Part shown: positions 42,536-53,801 of the stretch, piece after piece
How positions within the stretch are numbered: position 1 is the first letter of the stretch
Layout of the letters: every line of letters begins with the position of its first letter
Assembly: GCA_964019165.1 (NCBI GenBank)
Contig: OZ025270.1
Span: forward strand, 14,270,159 to 14,334,158
Origin: Mastigias papua
Lineage: Eukaryota; Cnidaria; Scyphozoa; Rhizostomeae; Mastigiidae
Direction: 5' to 3'
Length of the DNA: 64,000 nucleotides
Translations under genes and position numbers: made by a program
Notes under the pieces: model-generated
Told to the model about the DNA's origin: nothing
Database searches by the model: none
Seen by the model: only the letters and a program-made list of their open reading frames with translations

Positions 42536-42647
42536 TGCTAAATCTACGTTCGCTACAGTCTGGATCCGCGCCTGCTACAGCCCATTCTATTTATAGAATG
42601 GGCTGTAGCAGGCGCGGATCCAGACTGTAGCGAACGTAGATTTAGCA
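42536..42647. repeat. Perfect hairpin, 55-bp arms with 2-base loop
   Basis: Arms 42536-42590 and 42593-42647 are exact inverted copies as far as read, separated by TT. Each arm contains a hAT-like end (CAGGCGCGGATCCAGACT and complement). The two ends face each other across a palindromic CTACAGCCCATTCTAT segment. Confidence 0.93.
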
Positions 42648-42739
42648 GGGCGCTGCTCTATACCCCTAAGTCTATTTCACTCTATTTGCTATTCTGGCAG
42701 TTCTCAGGCACCCTTTTCTTTACCTCGGCGACCCTTTTC

Positions 42740-43237
42740 TTTACCCCCGCGCCTTGAGGATTAACATCGATGAAAGCGTTAACTGGCAAGAGCAATATAA
42801 AACTGTCAAGAACAAACTCAAAGGGGGCATAAGCTCCTTGAGAAAGTTGAAAGCCATCCTTCCTCAAAGAAAGCTAGAACAAGTGTACAAAGCCCTCTTT
42901 GAAAGCCATCTTCGCTATGGTGATATTGTTTGGAATGCTCTTTCCAACACCAAACTATCCAAATTGCAGAGATTACAAATAAGGGCAAGGAAGCTAATAG
43001 AAAATGCCAAATACAAAGATGGGCGGAACTGTAATTGGCTGGATGTAAAGTCGTTAATCTCCTTCGATCAAGGAGTCATGACGTATAAAATAGTACATGG
43101 TCTATGCCCTGACAATCTTCGCCATAAATTTGTTGAAAGATCCATGGTTTCTGAGTATAAAACGAGAAATCATAGAGATCTGCAAATTCCCAAAGTTAGG
43201 TAAGAGTATGCAAAGAGAAGTTTTTACTTCTTGGGTG
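42740..43237 (+). pseudogene. LINE D, RT C-terminal part, left of the BEL insertion
   Basis: The frame 42754-43203 reads INIDESVNWQEQYKTVKNKL, LEQVYKALFESHLRYGDIVW and IRARKLIENAKYKDGRN, the region after the RT palm in a jockey-like LINE. A stop at 43201-43203 precedes EYAKRSFYFLGV, where the BEL element begins. The protein resumes at 49353. The element is 5'-truncated; the RT catalytic core is absent. Confidence 0.8.
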
Positions 43238-43462
43238 TGAAGAACGTCGAAGAGAGATTACAACTGCTTCTCAACATATATACATAACGAGTGAAATAAA
43301 CTGTACAAGTAATACTAAATAGCAAGATATATCTGACCTCTATGAGCGATTAATGCGAACTGAATAAAATATCGGAAGTAAAGATAATATATGACGGAGT
43401 CTGGTACCAGGAGTCTGGTACGAGTGTTAAATGTCACGTGTCTTTGTGAGTAGCAATTGACA
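43238..43462 (-). repeat. BEL/Pao 3' LTR
   Basis: A 225-base LTR, TGTCAATTG to CGTTCTTCA on the minus strand. It differs from the 5' LTR at 49128-49352 by only one base noticed by eye. TTGGGTG is duplicated outside at 43231-43237 and 49353-49359. Confidence 0.95.
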
Positions 43463-43481
43463 CTGGGGCCCGGCAAAAAGG

Positions 43482-45955
43482 CTAATCGTGACTCGTATCT
43501 ATTAGCTGCGCTGCAATAGCGTCTCTAGCTGTGAATGCGGCTTTACGAAGCGAACGGCGTGGAATGGTTAAGTTTTCGTTCGAAGCTTTCGGAAGTTCCT
43601 CTGGAGGTATCTCACTACGAGCGTTTACCTCTAGCGGGTAGAGTTTAAGAATAGAGCGAGTGGTACGACCACGTGGCGTACGTACGACTGCTGCCCTACA
43701 AAGTTTGTCGGTACCGAGAATTAATTCCTGGACGAGGCCAAGTTCCCAGTGGTGACGTGGTTTGTTCATATCAGCCACTAAAACAATGTCCCCAACGTTT
43801 ATGAGGTTTTCTGTAGTAGCCTGCTTGCGATGGTGAAGCGAATGAATTTCACGAAGAAACGACAAGTATTCTTTAACGAAACGCGAAGAAAAATGATGAT
43901 ATAATGCAGATCTGCGAGTCTGCGCGCGTAAAATATCTTCTTTATCTCCAAATGTAGGATCCGAAGATTCCGTGACGTCATAATGAGGGTATGGGAGAGG
44001 TGTGGTATTGAACCCGAAGAGCAGTTGACTTGGAGTAAGCGGCTGAAGATCATGGATATCGGAATTGATGTAAGTGAGAGGGCGATCATTAAGGATGGCT
44101 TGAATTTCTTTAATTAGTGTAAACAATTCAGAAAGTGTGACGAGTGAACGGCCGAGTACTTTCTTCAAACACGTTTTTGTCAATCCAATAAGCCTCTCAT
44201 AGGCTCCTCCCCAATGGGGGCTGCGAGCTGGAATGTAACGAAATGTAATGCGTTTGTGGGTGAAAGTATGCTGAATAGTAGGCGAATCAAACAGAGACAA
44301 CAGTTTGGCTAGGTTCTGTTCTGCGCAACGAAACGTTTGAGCATTGTCTGCAAGAATTAAGCGGGGGGTCGAGAAAATACTACAATGTCGACGGAATGCT
44401 TGCAAAAATGAAATAGTGGTAAGGTCTTCAACGAGCTCTAAACTGATTGCGCGAGTAGTTAAACAAGTAAACAGACAAATATAAACTTTACGATGGTTGC
44501 CATGGTAATCCTTTACAAGAAAATGTCCAGTAAAATCTATACCGATGTTAGAAAATGGAGGATTCGAAGTGGCTAAGCGAAATTGCGGCAACTCTGATGG
44601 CGTTGGCAGAAGATAGGGTCTGCCTGTGACTCGTTTGCAAGTAGAACATTTATGCAGAAGGCGGCGAGCAATGGAACGTACCGATGGAATCCAAAAACGT
44701 TGACGAATGGCGACGATCGTACCTCCAACACCAATATGACGTAAACGTTCATGATAATCAAGAACTAACAAATCTGTAAAACGAGAGTGTTGAGGTAATA
44801 AAATTAATGAAGACTCCAAATCAAAGCGTCCTTTCGCGCGAATAAGTCCGTTTTCGTCTAAGAACAAATTGAGCTGACGGATAATCGGAGGAGCGTGAGA
44901 GCGGTTGGCATTACTGGAAGAAAAATAATCTAGAACTTGTGGGTAGAAATCTTGCTGCTGAGCGCGAATCCATTGGGTCTCAACGAAATTAATTTCTGAA
45001 GCCGTAGGGGTCCCTTTTATCCCAGTACGAAAGCAAAAACGATGTACAAAAACTGATGCGGCTAAAAGACGTGAATACTGATTGAAACGTGTGATATCAA
45101 TTATAGACGAAAAGCCCGGGGGCGGTAAAGTAATCTGTTGTTCGGCAATAGAAGCAGCAACGGTAGCGGAAGGAGGCGACGATTTAGGCCATTGTGGCCA
45201 CGAAGCTACATTATGAATCCAAGATGGCCCGTGGAACCATAATGAGGACTTGAATAACGACTGTGCACTGGAGCCACGAGAGACGAGATCGGCAGGGTTC
45301 TCGGTGGAAGGGGTATGACCCCAGAAGGAAGATGCGAACAAATGATTTATGGCATCAACTTTATTCTGGACGAATTGTTTTAATTTACGAGGGGAAGAAA
45401 GCCAATGTAAAGCGATTTCAGAGTCAGTCCATAGGCGAATATTAACGGCGGGAAAGTCGTTCTTCACAGTTGCTAGGAGACTTGCACACAATTGACAACC
45501 TAGTAGCATGGCACTTAACTCGAGCTGAGGGATAGTGAGGGTCTTCTTGCCACGGGGGGCTAATTTGGATTTTGAGCCAAGGAGAACACATTTGCCCTGT
45601 TGACTTAAATAGGCGACAGAACCGATAACAGACTTACTAGCGTCGGTGAAAACGTGAAGACTGACGGGCTGATTAGAATCAAAATCGATCCAGCGAGAAA
45701 ATTCAAATTGAGAAGCTGCAGATAGCTCTTTTTCAATGTTCATCCAAGGTTTGGTCTTCGAAGATGGCAAGGTCTGGTCCCAGCCAAATTTTTTATCCCA
45801 AAGTTCAGCGAGAAAAAGACGTGCAAGAACGGTGACCGGTAAAACAAGACCAAGGGGGTCAAATAACTGACTGGCAATGCTTAGAACTTTCCGTTTTGTA
45901 AGGATATCAGACGATGAAGTGAAACATTTTGATTGAAATGAAATACAATCAGTAG
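43482..45955 (-). CDS. BEL pol, C-terminal part: RNase H, integrase
   Basis: The frame is open from the frameshift near 45957 to a stop at 43482 (762 codons from the first ATG at 45770). It contains the end of RT and tether (SQLFDPLGLVLPV), RNase H (LHVFTDASKSVIGSVAY, PQLELSAMLLG, LWTDSEIALHWL), the integrase zinc domain (HERLRHIGVGG, CSTCKRVTGRP), and the integrase core (GIDFTGHFLV, LILADNAQTF, HWGGAYERLIG as D,D,E). The C-terminal DUF5641-like region follows (HHWELGLVQEL). There is no independent start: in the intact element this is the tail of one gag-pol polyprotein. Confidence 0.92.
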
Positions 45956-45958
45956 AGG

Positions 45959-48900
45959 AATTCCATAGAAGACCGACTTAGTTTGAAGTTCATGAGTGTT
46001 TATGAGATCCCTTAAATTGGGCGAATTTGTTGACCATTGACGAAGTACGAAATGACCTGCGTGCATGATTTTGCGCGCTTTTTTGAAATATGCGATGGCC
46101 TCAGCCTCGGTTTGAACACCGGAAAGGAGATTATCGACGTAAAGCTTATGGGATAAGTCTACTGCCACGGGATCATTGTATTGCTGGAAATGTTCCAATA
46201 GAACAGCAGCTAATGTCATGGGGCTGCTGGTGTGGCCGAAAACGATGGTATTATACGTGTAAACACAGATTTCTTGAGACGGATCATTATCTTTATACCA
46301 TAGAAAACGTACGAAAGGCCTGTCTGTTTCTTGTAGTTGAATATTAAGAAAGGCACGTTGAATATCAGCAACAAATGCATACTTCGGAAAACGAAAACGA
46401 TGAAGGAGTTCTACTAAATTGTTCAATAAACATGGACCAGTATAAAGACAGTCATTGAGGCTAACGTGTCCGGTATTTGCAGCGAAAACGATTCGAAGTG
46501 GAGTTGTTTCGGAATCCTTAAGAACAAAAAAATGAGGGAGATAGTGACACCCTTCTTCAGGCCATGGTTGGTCTAGATTTGGAACCTCTTCTATATACCC
46601 ATTCGATAAATGCTCAGCCATTACCTTACGGTAAGCATCCATTAGGCCTAGTTTATTTAGACGAGACGTGACCTGTACTAAACGTTGCTTACAGAGGTTC
46701 AAATTCGAAGGCAGAGGTGGATGGTCAATTTTCCATGGCAGGGGGGCATAGTAGGAACCATTACGAAATTCGATCTTTTGACGATAACAATGCAGAAAAT
46801 CACTCATTTCAGTGCTCGGGGGTGATTGAGAAACGAATTGATTTTGAAAGAGACGGTCCATTTGATGAAATAAGGTCGTATTGGTCATCAGATTTTCGAA
46901 GGAAATACTAGCGTCATTATCGCAATAGTCAGAGGTTGTGATTGAGGAAATATCCTGACCATGTGGTGCTGATTCACAAGTCGGCTTTGAGTTGAGTATT
47001 AGAGGGCCGGATAAAACATAACCAAATTTAGATTCTTGAATCAGAGGGTGTGAATTTTCTTGCGATACGTTGCCAAGAAAACGATACGCGGCATCAGCTC
47101 CTAATAGAATATCGACGGTAAACGAATTGTCCTTATAATCATTTGCCAATGGCAAGTCACGAAGACGGGGGTGAGAGCTGAAATCAGAGAAACAATATTG
47201 TTGCAAAGGTTGAACAATTTCATCAGTAATGAGGACGCGAACATTTTCGATTCCTGAAGGGGTTTCTAAACCAATATCTGTTACCCCGTAACTATGTTCT
47301 GTGACCTTCCCTCCAAAACCATGAACAGATAAGAATTCGTGGGTATTGGGCGTTAAATCTAACTCATTTGCAAATTCGGTGCGAACGTAACTGCGCTGTG
47401 AGCCTTCGTCAAAAAAGATTCTAGCCATAAGTTTCTTATTGGCCGAACTTGCTACAGCTTTAGCGGTTTTCAAGAGAATCGTAGTAGTGACGTTACTAGC
47501 CACAGCATTGTTTTCATTTAAAGAAGTCATAGTATTCTCAAAAACTGCATCATTATGATTATCGATAAGTAGATCATTATCCTTGTGGTTAGTAGCGGTA
47601 GAAATGATAGCAGGAGATACTGGTTTTAACGAGTCGATTTTGCTATGAATATCAGTATCAAATAACGTATGACGTTGTACAGCGAAAGCACAATTAGATG
47701 TCGTATGCTGCAATGACGTAAAAGCGGCGGGTGCGCTGTTAGGCACGGATGTAGGCGAGAGGGGCTCATTGGACACTACAGCTAAATGCGTGTTCATTTG
47801 TGGCGAAGCTTTTCGCGCTGAATTTTGATATCCTTGGGGGCTGGAAGGTTTGTTATGGATTTGAATCCCATGGATGGCTGTGTGGTGCTTCCCTTTGCAC
47901 TTTGCACAGCGGCCCTTTGCATTACACTGCGACGCGCGATGTCCTGGGTATAAGCAGTTAAGACAAAGCTTATTACGAATTACGGCGGCTGTTTTGTTAG
48001 TGGCGGACTGAGAGCAATGCTGGGTGGAATGAGTACCCTTACAAAGTTGGCAACGAACGTTAACGGAAGCCGATAGCGTGCTAAAGGTAGACGGGGGTTC
48101 ATACGGTTCTAAGGAAGCCTGGGGGCTAGTTAGCCAGTTTGCGCTTGAGGTCTGTTCTTCGCGAGCAATGTAGCCTTTAAATTTCTCAATGAAACCATTT
48201 AAGCTAAATGTTGATTGTTTACCACAATCCCCTATGCTACTGAGAACTTTACCAGGTAGCTTGTCTTCCATAATAGGCACTATAAACGGTGCACAAGCTG
48301 CGATATCAATTTTAAGAGATTCTAATGAACGGAGATCACCCATCATAGAATTGTAAAAATGGCGTAAACTACTGGCAACAAGTGTTGGTCTTGGCATTTT
48401 GAGTAAATTCAAAACATGCGCACGAATAATTCGTCTAGACAAACCAAAGTTCTCTTGTAACGTAGTAGCAAGTATAGAATAGTTCTTATCAGAAGGAATT
48501 AAACCTTTCACAGTAGCCAGTGCCTCTCCTCTCAGCTGACCCATAAGGTACGTGAATTTAGCGGAATTCGGCAAGTCGGGAGAGTTACCCACTTGGGATT
48601 GAAATCGTTCCCAGAACCCAAACCACTCAGTAATATTGCCGTCGAAAGTTGGGAGGTTTAGGTCTGGTAATTTTGAACGTGAAAGCATGTAATCGGAAGA
48701 AGAGGACGCTGACGTAGTAGGTTTTCCTAACTTTTCAATAAACAGTGAAAGCTTATTGAGCTTACCTTTATTTTGTAGTATGACTGTGTCACTCTCATCG
48801 AAGAATGCGTTTCGTTGAGTCTCATCTTGAATCTCATCCAGAACAAGGGACCTTAATTCCCGCTCCAAGATGCGACTTTCCGTAAACGTATCGTTTAATA

Positions 48901-49057
48901 GCTCCGAGGACGACTTTAAAAGGACTATTTCGTCGTCTGTTAGAGGCGATTTCGTAAGTAGCGGCGTTGCTTCATTGAAGATTTTCGTGAATGTACGACG
49001 AAGTTGACTTCTCTCTTGCTGTAGTTTGTCGAGCGTGGATTTCTGCTTCGGCGGCAT
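45959..49057 (-). CDS. BEL gag-pol, N-terminal part: gag, protease, RT
   Basis: The natural start is probably the ATG at 49057 (MPPKQKSTLDKLQQERSQ) rather than the upstream ATG at 49105, which lies between leader and gag. In order: a coiled, charged N-terminus; the DUF1759 gag core (LPTFDGNITEWFGFWERF); zinc knuckles (CLNCLYPGHRASQC, CAKCKGKHHTAIH); the DUF1758 protease (ARIFFDEGSQRSYVRTEF); and RT (YLPHFFVLKD, FVADIQRAFLNIQL, and LYVDNLLSG in place of the usual YVDD). The frame leaves pol after QTKSVFYGIP because one base is missing near 45957, and ends at an out-of-frame stop at 45881. Confidence 0.92.
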
Positions 49058-49106
49058 GTTGGCGAATAAACGACAGAACGTAAATGTGTAGCAGCAAAAA
49101 CCCAAT

Positions 49107-49122
49107 CCTGGTCACGGCACCA
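49107..49122 (-). promoter_or_regulatory. BEL primer binding site
   Basis: Five bases inside the 5' LTR the minus strand reads TGGTGCCGTGACCAGG. Beginning TGG, it is complementary to a tRNA 3' terminus ending in CCA. The tRNA species was not identified. Confidence 0.7.
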
Positions 49123-49127
49123 ATTTG

Positions 49128-49352
49128 TGAAGAACGTCGAAGAGAGATTACAACTGCTTCTCAACATATATACATAACGAGTGAAATAAACTGTACAAGT
49201 AATACTAAATAGCAAGATATATCTGACCTCTATGAGCGATTAATGCGAACTGAATAAAATATCGGAAGTAAAGATAATATATGACGGAGTCTGGTACCAG
49301 GAGTCTGGTACGAGTGTTAAATGTCACGTGTCTTTGTGAGTAACAATTGACA
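49128..49352 (-). repeat. BEL/Pao 5' LTR
   Basis: 225-base partner of 43238-43462, with the same TGTCAATTG and GTTCTTCA ends. Flanked on the right by TTGGGTG. Confidence 0.95.
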
Positions 49353-49598
49353 TTGGGTGTCAAAAATTGGAATGACATTCCTGGCAACATCCGAGAACAA
49401 GAGTCACTCGCTCGTTTCAAAAAGAGATTTAGAAAGTACCTTCGGAACTTGCAAGACCCAAACACGACCCCTTGGTAGAGCAGCAATTTGACTCTATTTA
49501 CCTTTCTTTTTCTTAATTATTTTAACTACATTTTCTTTTTCTTTTATAAACTTGCTGAAAGGATGTACGTATTAAAATATTAATTGAAATGAAATGAA
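49353..49598 (+). pseudogene. LINE D, C-terminal end and 3' tail, right of the BEL insertion
   Basis: The frame resumes GVKNWNDIPGNIREQE and ends NLQDPNTTPW with a stop at 49476-49478, the usual terminus of this LINE type. A T-rich untranslated region follows, ending in a short GAAAT-unit tail near 49577-49598. Removing the BEL element and one target copy restores continuity with 43237. Confidence 0.85.
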
Positions 49599-49923
49599 AA
49601 TACCAGATCGCTACTGATCCCGGTAAATGAGTGCAAGTTTGCTCAAGATTCAGATCTCTTATAAAATAAACAAGGGGTAAATTCAATATGGTGTCCTACC
49701 GGGTATGCAGCTGATTTATGTAGTCCTCGTCGGTGAAATCCTGGAGCCATCCCTGCCTCTAAGCATTTTACTCTGCTTCCCACGTATGAGAAAAAGATGA
49801 AGTGGAGAAATGGAAATAAAATTGAAGCGATTTGCTGTACTAGCTGATTGTTGGTACAATGAGATGCACATAAAATAACGTAAAGTCCCTGACCAAAATG
49901 TGAGTTCATTTGAAAATCGCTGC

Positions 49924-50169
49924 TTACATAGTAATACTTGGGACTCTACTTGGGCCGACCACGACCTGTCTGTTCTCTGAAGCTTGTCTTCCTGTTGAAA
50001 GCGCAATCCTACGGTGTGTGACAGTATTCTCGCTTTCCCCAATACGGTTTGTCGCTATTGTCTCCGTCTGTACCATCGACATGGATTGCGATTGATCCCT
50101 GCGTTCCTTGTACATTCCGGCAAAATACCCGGCTACGAATCCAACTGCCAACGAAAACAAAATCTCCAT
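49924..50169 (-). CDS. Possible small membrane protein or exon, unrecognised
   Basis: From the second ATG of a minus-strand frame the peptide begins MEILFSLAVGFVAGYFAGMY, a good single membrane segment, followed by a basic cluster (KERRDQ) and a polar, Ser/Thr-rich tail ending VGPSRVPSITM. The length is about 82 residues. I do not recognise it. There is no splice or promoter evidence, and a frame of this size can be open by chance. The hydrophobic-then-polar layout is the only support. The rest of 49599-50431 holds nothing recognisable. Confidence 0.3.
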   Translation of the reverse strand: MEILFSLAVGFVAGYFAGMYKERRDQSQSMSMVQTETIATNRIGESENTVTHRRIALSTGRQASENRQVVVGPSRVPSITM

Positions 50170-50431
50170 CCAAACAATGTGGCAAAGGGAGACAAAATAC
50201 ACTTCTATGGTATTATGCACTGATTAGCAATCTTCGTGAGGACACGCTACTTCCTTCCTTAAACTTGAAAGTAGAGTAGCTATTGTAGAGCCAGAATGCG
50301 CACTTGATCACGTGATGTAATCCACATAGGGGATTCAAAATGGTAGCACCACGTTGTCAAAAAAGACAAGGATAACAGCGAATCTTAAGAAACAAGTAAA
50401 GTTGACCAAAGAAAATGTTTATTTCGTAGTC

Positions 50432-52590
50432 ATGGTAGTTTCCTGCGCTGCTTTTGGCTGTGAGAATAGGTGCTTGCTGAAGAAAGACTTTACTTGTGGA
50501 CAAAAGAACCTCTCGTTTCATACATAAGAGTAAAGTTGGTAAATTTTGTTCTGTGAGTGCTAGGCCCTCTCACATCTCCATGCGTAGGCGATTCTGATAC
50601 TTTTTGATTTGACCCTTTTTGCAAACATATAGCATACCTAGATTAAATTTCTTAAGAAAATTTTTCTGCTTTTGTTAGATTCCCGCATGGCACTAGGAGC
50701 TATTGACAAAAAATGGGCCCAAACCATGCATAGAGAGGATGGGCGACCCTCCAGTAGTGATGGCATATGCAAGAAACATTTTCTCCCAAATGATTACCAG
50801 CACCCTCCCGTGATCTAAAACCTTGGGTAGGCGTTGTTTGTAAAGAGATGCTGTACTATCTGTTTTCAATTTTTCAGAGCACCTAAGCAAGAAAATATTG
50901 AGAGACGGCCACCTGTGATACTGCTAATATTTTGGGTAATTTGTTGATTAAATTTGTACGTTTCTACGAATGAATGGCCGGGGAAAGTAGCTTGAGAAAG
51001 TACTTGGATCCGCCAGTTATGTCTTATCGGTTATATTAGGACTCTCAGTGCTAGAAATAGGCTGAGGAGTTGCTAAAAAATTAGTCGTCGTTCTCGCGTT
51101 ATATTGTATTCAGGGCTATCAGTGCTTGCGAAAGACTGAGTAGCGCCTTTTGTTGTTTAGTTATTTTAGATTCCCGAGGACAGGTATGAATGATTACGAA
51201 TTCGTGCATTAGGATATTACACCCAGAAAATTGTTGCACCCTTAATACGTTACGCCCCTGAATAGGAAAAAGACAGAGTAAATGACATCGTTGTCAATCA
51301 AATATATCGTTCGTCCTCTAACCATTGTTCAGAATAAGGTTTATAAACGATATCAGACGATATCAGAAGTAGAGTAGAGAGTTCGGTTCAATGGCAAGGA
51401 CGGTAACGTCACTTCGCCGAACCATTATGACACACTATAGTATACTGTAGAGTAAAAACACATCAGAAGCAACGATGAACAAGGTTAATGTGTCTTCCTG
51501 TATGCTCGGCCTACCGAAAAGTTTACACACCTATCAAACGGTCAGCAGACAAACTAGCGACTATTTCCCACAGACCCGTAAAAAGTCGGAACAAAAGCCA
51601 TTGTGATCACTCATATTCGAATGAGTTATCACCAAGAAAGATGAAAGCAAATTACAAAGGGAAACTTAAAATGAGAAATAGTAAAATAAAAACCTGCAGA
51701 AAAAAATTTTAAGAAACCAGAGAACAATCGGTAAATTGATATCCAAGTTGACTTCTTGCAAGCTCATTTCAGAAGAATTAAGCACAAAATTAAGTGAAAA
51801 TTTTGGTCATATGGCGATTGCTTTATTCAAAAATGAAACTCAAAATATTGGAAATGCTATTGGATCTAGATACAATGATGAAATTAAGGAGTTTGCAACA
51901 ACTCTCCACTTCTACAGTCCAAGAACTTATCATTTCATCTCCCCCATCCTGCTACTCTTAGGTTCCTAATAAACGTCCCGGGACGCTTATTAATTTTTCG
52001 ATTTTTCTCCGACCCCCCGGACCTTATTAGGACCCCCGTTTATTAATTTTCAAGTATTTGACAGAAGAGGTTGTCCTTTTTTCTTCAACTTTTACAAATT
52101 GTTTATCTTTGTGTTCTCCGATCAGAGATATTCTTGATGCTTACAGTATATATATATAGATTTTCATGCTGTATTTGGCTTATATTTCCTATTCTTGGGT
52201 TTTTGAAAGATGTCCTCTGTGGAATTGTGCTTTTTAGAGATTTTGACATTTTTTCGACATTCCGACCCCCCCGTTTAATAAGACCCCCCATTTATTAAAT
52301 TTTCGAAAAATTTCCGACCCCCCTACTATTATGACCCCCCCGTTTATTAGGAACCTAAGAGTACCATTAGGTTCTGGCATGTAAATATAAATTGTGACCC
52401 AGGCTTCCTTCACAAGCCATTTGGCTATGGTATCAATAAGGTGGAGGAATGGCAGGGTGACTGCATTATACTATTAGATGAAATGAGCATCAAAAAAAAA
52501 TTCAATGGGACAAAAGGAATGAAAAGTTTATAGGGCAATCTGGAGGGCTGATGTTCTGTTATATATTTCTGGATACATTGTGGAAAAAGC
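50432..52590 (+). pseudogene. P-element-like THAP transposase remnant
   Basis: Pieces in order: the THAP zinc-finger start MVVSCAAFGCENR at 50432; its second half after a likely intron (KWAQTMHREDGRPSSSDGIC and KKHFLPNDY, about 50706-50810); the coiled-coil region (HDHSYSNELSPRKMKANYKG, 51610-51665; LISEELSTKLSENFGHMAI and ALFKNETQNIGNAIGSRYND, about 51768-51888); LHFYSPRTYHF; and after the MITE at 51955-52361 a transposase-core-like segment with NCDPGF and ILLDEMSIKKKIQWDKRNEK (52390-52515). This matches the layout of THAP9/P-type transposases. Stops in several blocks show it is not functional as one gene. Stretches 50530-50676 and 50890-51480 are probably introns. Confidence 0.7.
51955..52361. 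mobile_element. TA-flanked, C-tract-rich MITE (family 2)
   Basis: Perfect 21-base inverted ends, CTCTTAGGTTCCTAATAAACG and complement, have TA outside at 51953-51954 and 52362-52363. C runs occur in CCGACCCCCC-type units near both ends. The tips resemble those of family 1 (CTCTTAAGTGCCTAATTGCCG) in composition and spacing. No coding capacity. Inserted in the P-like pseudogene. Confidence 0.88.
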
Positions 52591-52915
52591 TAATTGATTG
52601 TCTTGATTGTCCAGTTTGCATTTCTACACTCTATAGTAACCCAGAAATCACACAAAATTTTCCAAATCTCCTTTCTTTGCTTAACTGTATGACTGCTACT
52701 TAAGGTATGACTGCTTAGTAGTGCCATTTTCTTCAATTTACAAAGTTGTTGATTGTGTTGAGAAGGAGGCCCGTATATCATTGTGTAAGTGGGCTCATCT
52801 TTCCAAAGAAACCAATGCCAAGTTATTGATGCAAGTACTAATATAACAAGAAATGCAACATTTCAGTCTTTGGATCAACATAATAAAGAAACTCATATTT
52901 TGGATAGTGAACTGA
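52591..52915. other. No recognisable feature between P-like remnant and MITE
   Basis: May contain further decayed transposase sequence, since short frames are open on both strands, but nothing could be matched with confidence. Confidence 0.4.
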
Positions 52916-53662
52916 GGCCCCGTTTACATAGCACCGGTGCAACTTCTGTACCGGGACAGAAGGTGTTACGGTTCAGCCTACCGTTTACACCTCCTTGCTC
53001 CTCTTATAGGAACACTTTCTGTACCTGCTAAAAAAGCGTAACAACTCTTGTACCGCACAGGTTCACTTCTTGCACCGGAGCAGTGTAAACGTCTAACAGG
53101 AATACTTTCTGTCACTGATCCATAACGAGTTCAGATCAATCCTTCGTTTGGATGCACTGAGAAGAGGCTGTTCTTGTATGGTAGAGGTTATCTTCCCGCA
53201 CGTATTTCGAAATTTCCATGGTGAAAAAGGATGACTGTACAGTATACTTCTTCCAATTTTGGTTTACTTTTTTGAGCTCTTTGGTGGCAGTAGTTCATCT
53301 AAATACGTTGGCTCGGCAAATAGGAAACCATCATAAAATTCGGCGCCAAAAGATGATCTCAATGTTACAAGGATTCTTGTGAAATCTTGCAGCTACTTCC
53401 CATTTCGATAAAAATTGCTTGATGAAGGTTGGGAATTGGCGCCAACTACAGCTTTTCTAGCCTCCCTACGAATCGCAGGCTCACTTTACGCATCTGTTAT
53501 GCTATTAAGCATGCTCACATTACACTATCAAAATGTGTACCAGTACAGTGCAAACTGTAAGGCAATCTGGTAACTTCTGCACTGGAGCAGTGTAAATGCA
53601 GTTGAGCTGCAACACCTTCTGTTTCGGTGCAGAAGTTGCACCAGTGCAGTGTAAACGGGGCC
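52916..53662. mobile_element. Harbinger-like MITE, TGA target duplication
   Basis: Long imperfect inverted ends start GGCCCCGTTTACA and continue with GGTGCAACTTCTG and ACAGAAGGTGTT on both sides. TGA is duplicated outside (52913-52915 and 53663-53665). The three-base duplication and GGCCCCGTTTACA tip fit PIF/Harbinger-type elements. Internal copies of GGAGCAGTGTAAA show duplicated subterminal sequence. No transposase. Confidence 0.8.
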
Positions 53663-53801
53663 TGAGAGATCGGGACGTGCAGACGTGTTTCAACCGAGGT
53701 TTGAACCGAGGATCGGGACCTGCAGACGTGCTTTGAACTGCCGAGGTTAACGGTTGTTTTTATACTGTTTACACAATTTCTAGGCCTGAAAGGTTTGCTA
53801 A

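Larger units (their letters stand above)
43238..49352 (-). mobile_element. BEL/Pao LTR retrotransposon, one frameshift from intact
   Basis: A 6.1 kb element with nearly identical LTRs, a primer site next to the 5' LTR and a gag-pol region covering all expected domains. It split a LINE between codons of its C-terminal domain. The 7-base direct repeat TTGGGTG is longer than the 4-6 bases usual for the group. The only coding lesion found is a one-base frameshift at about 45956-45958. The young LTR pair and single lesion indicate recent arrival. Confidence 0.95.
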
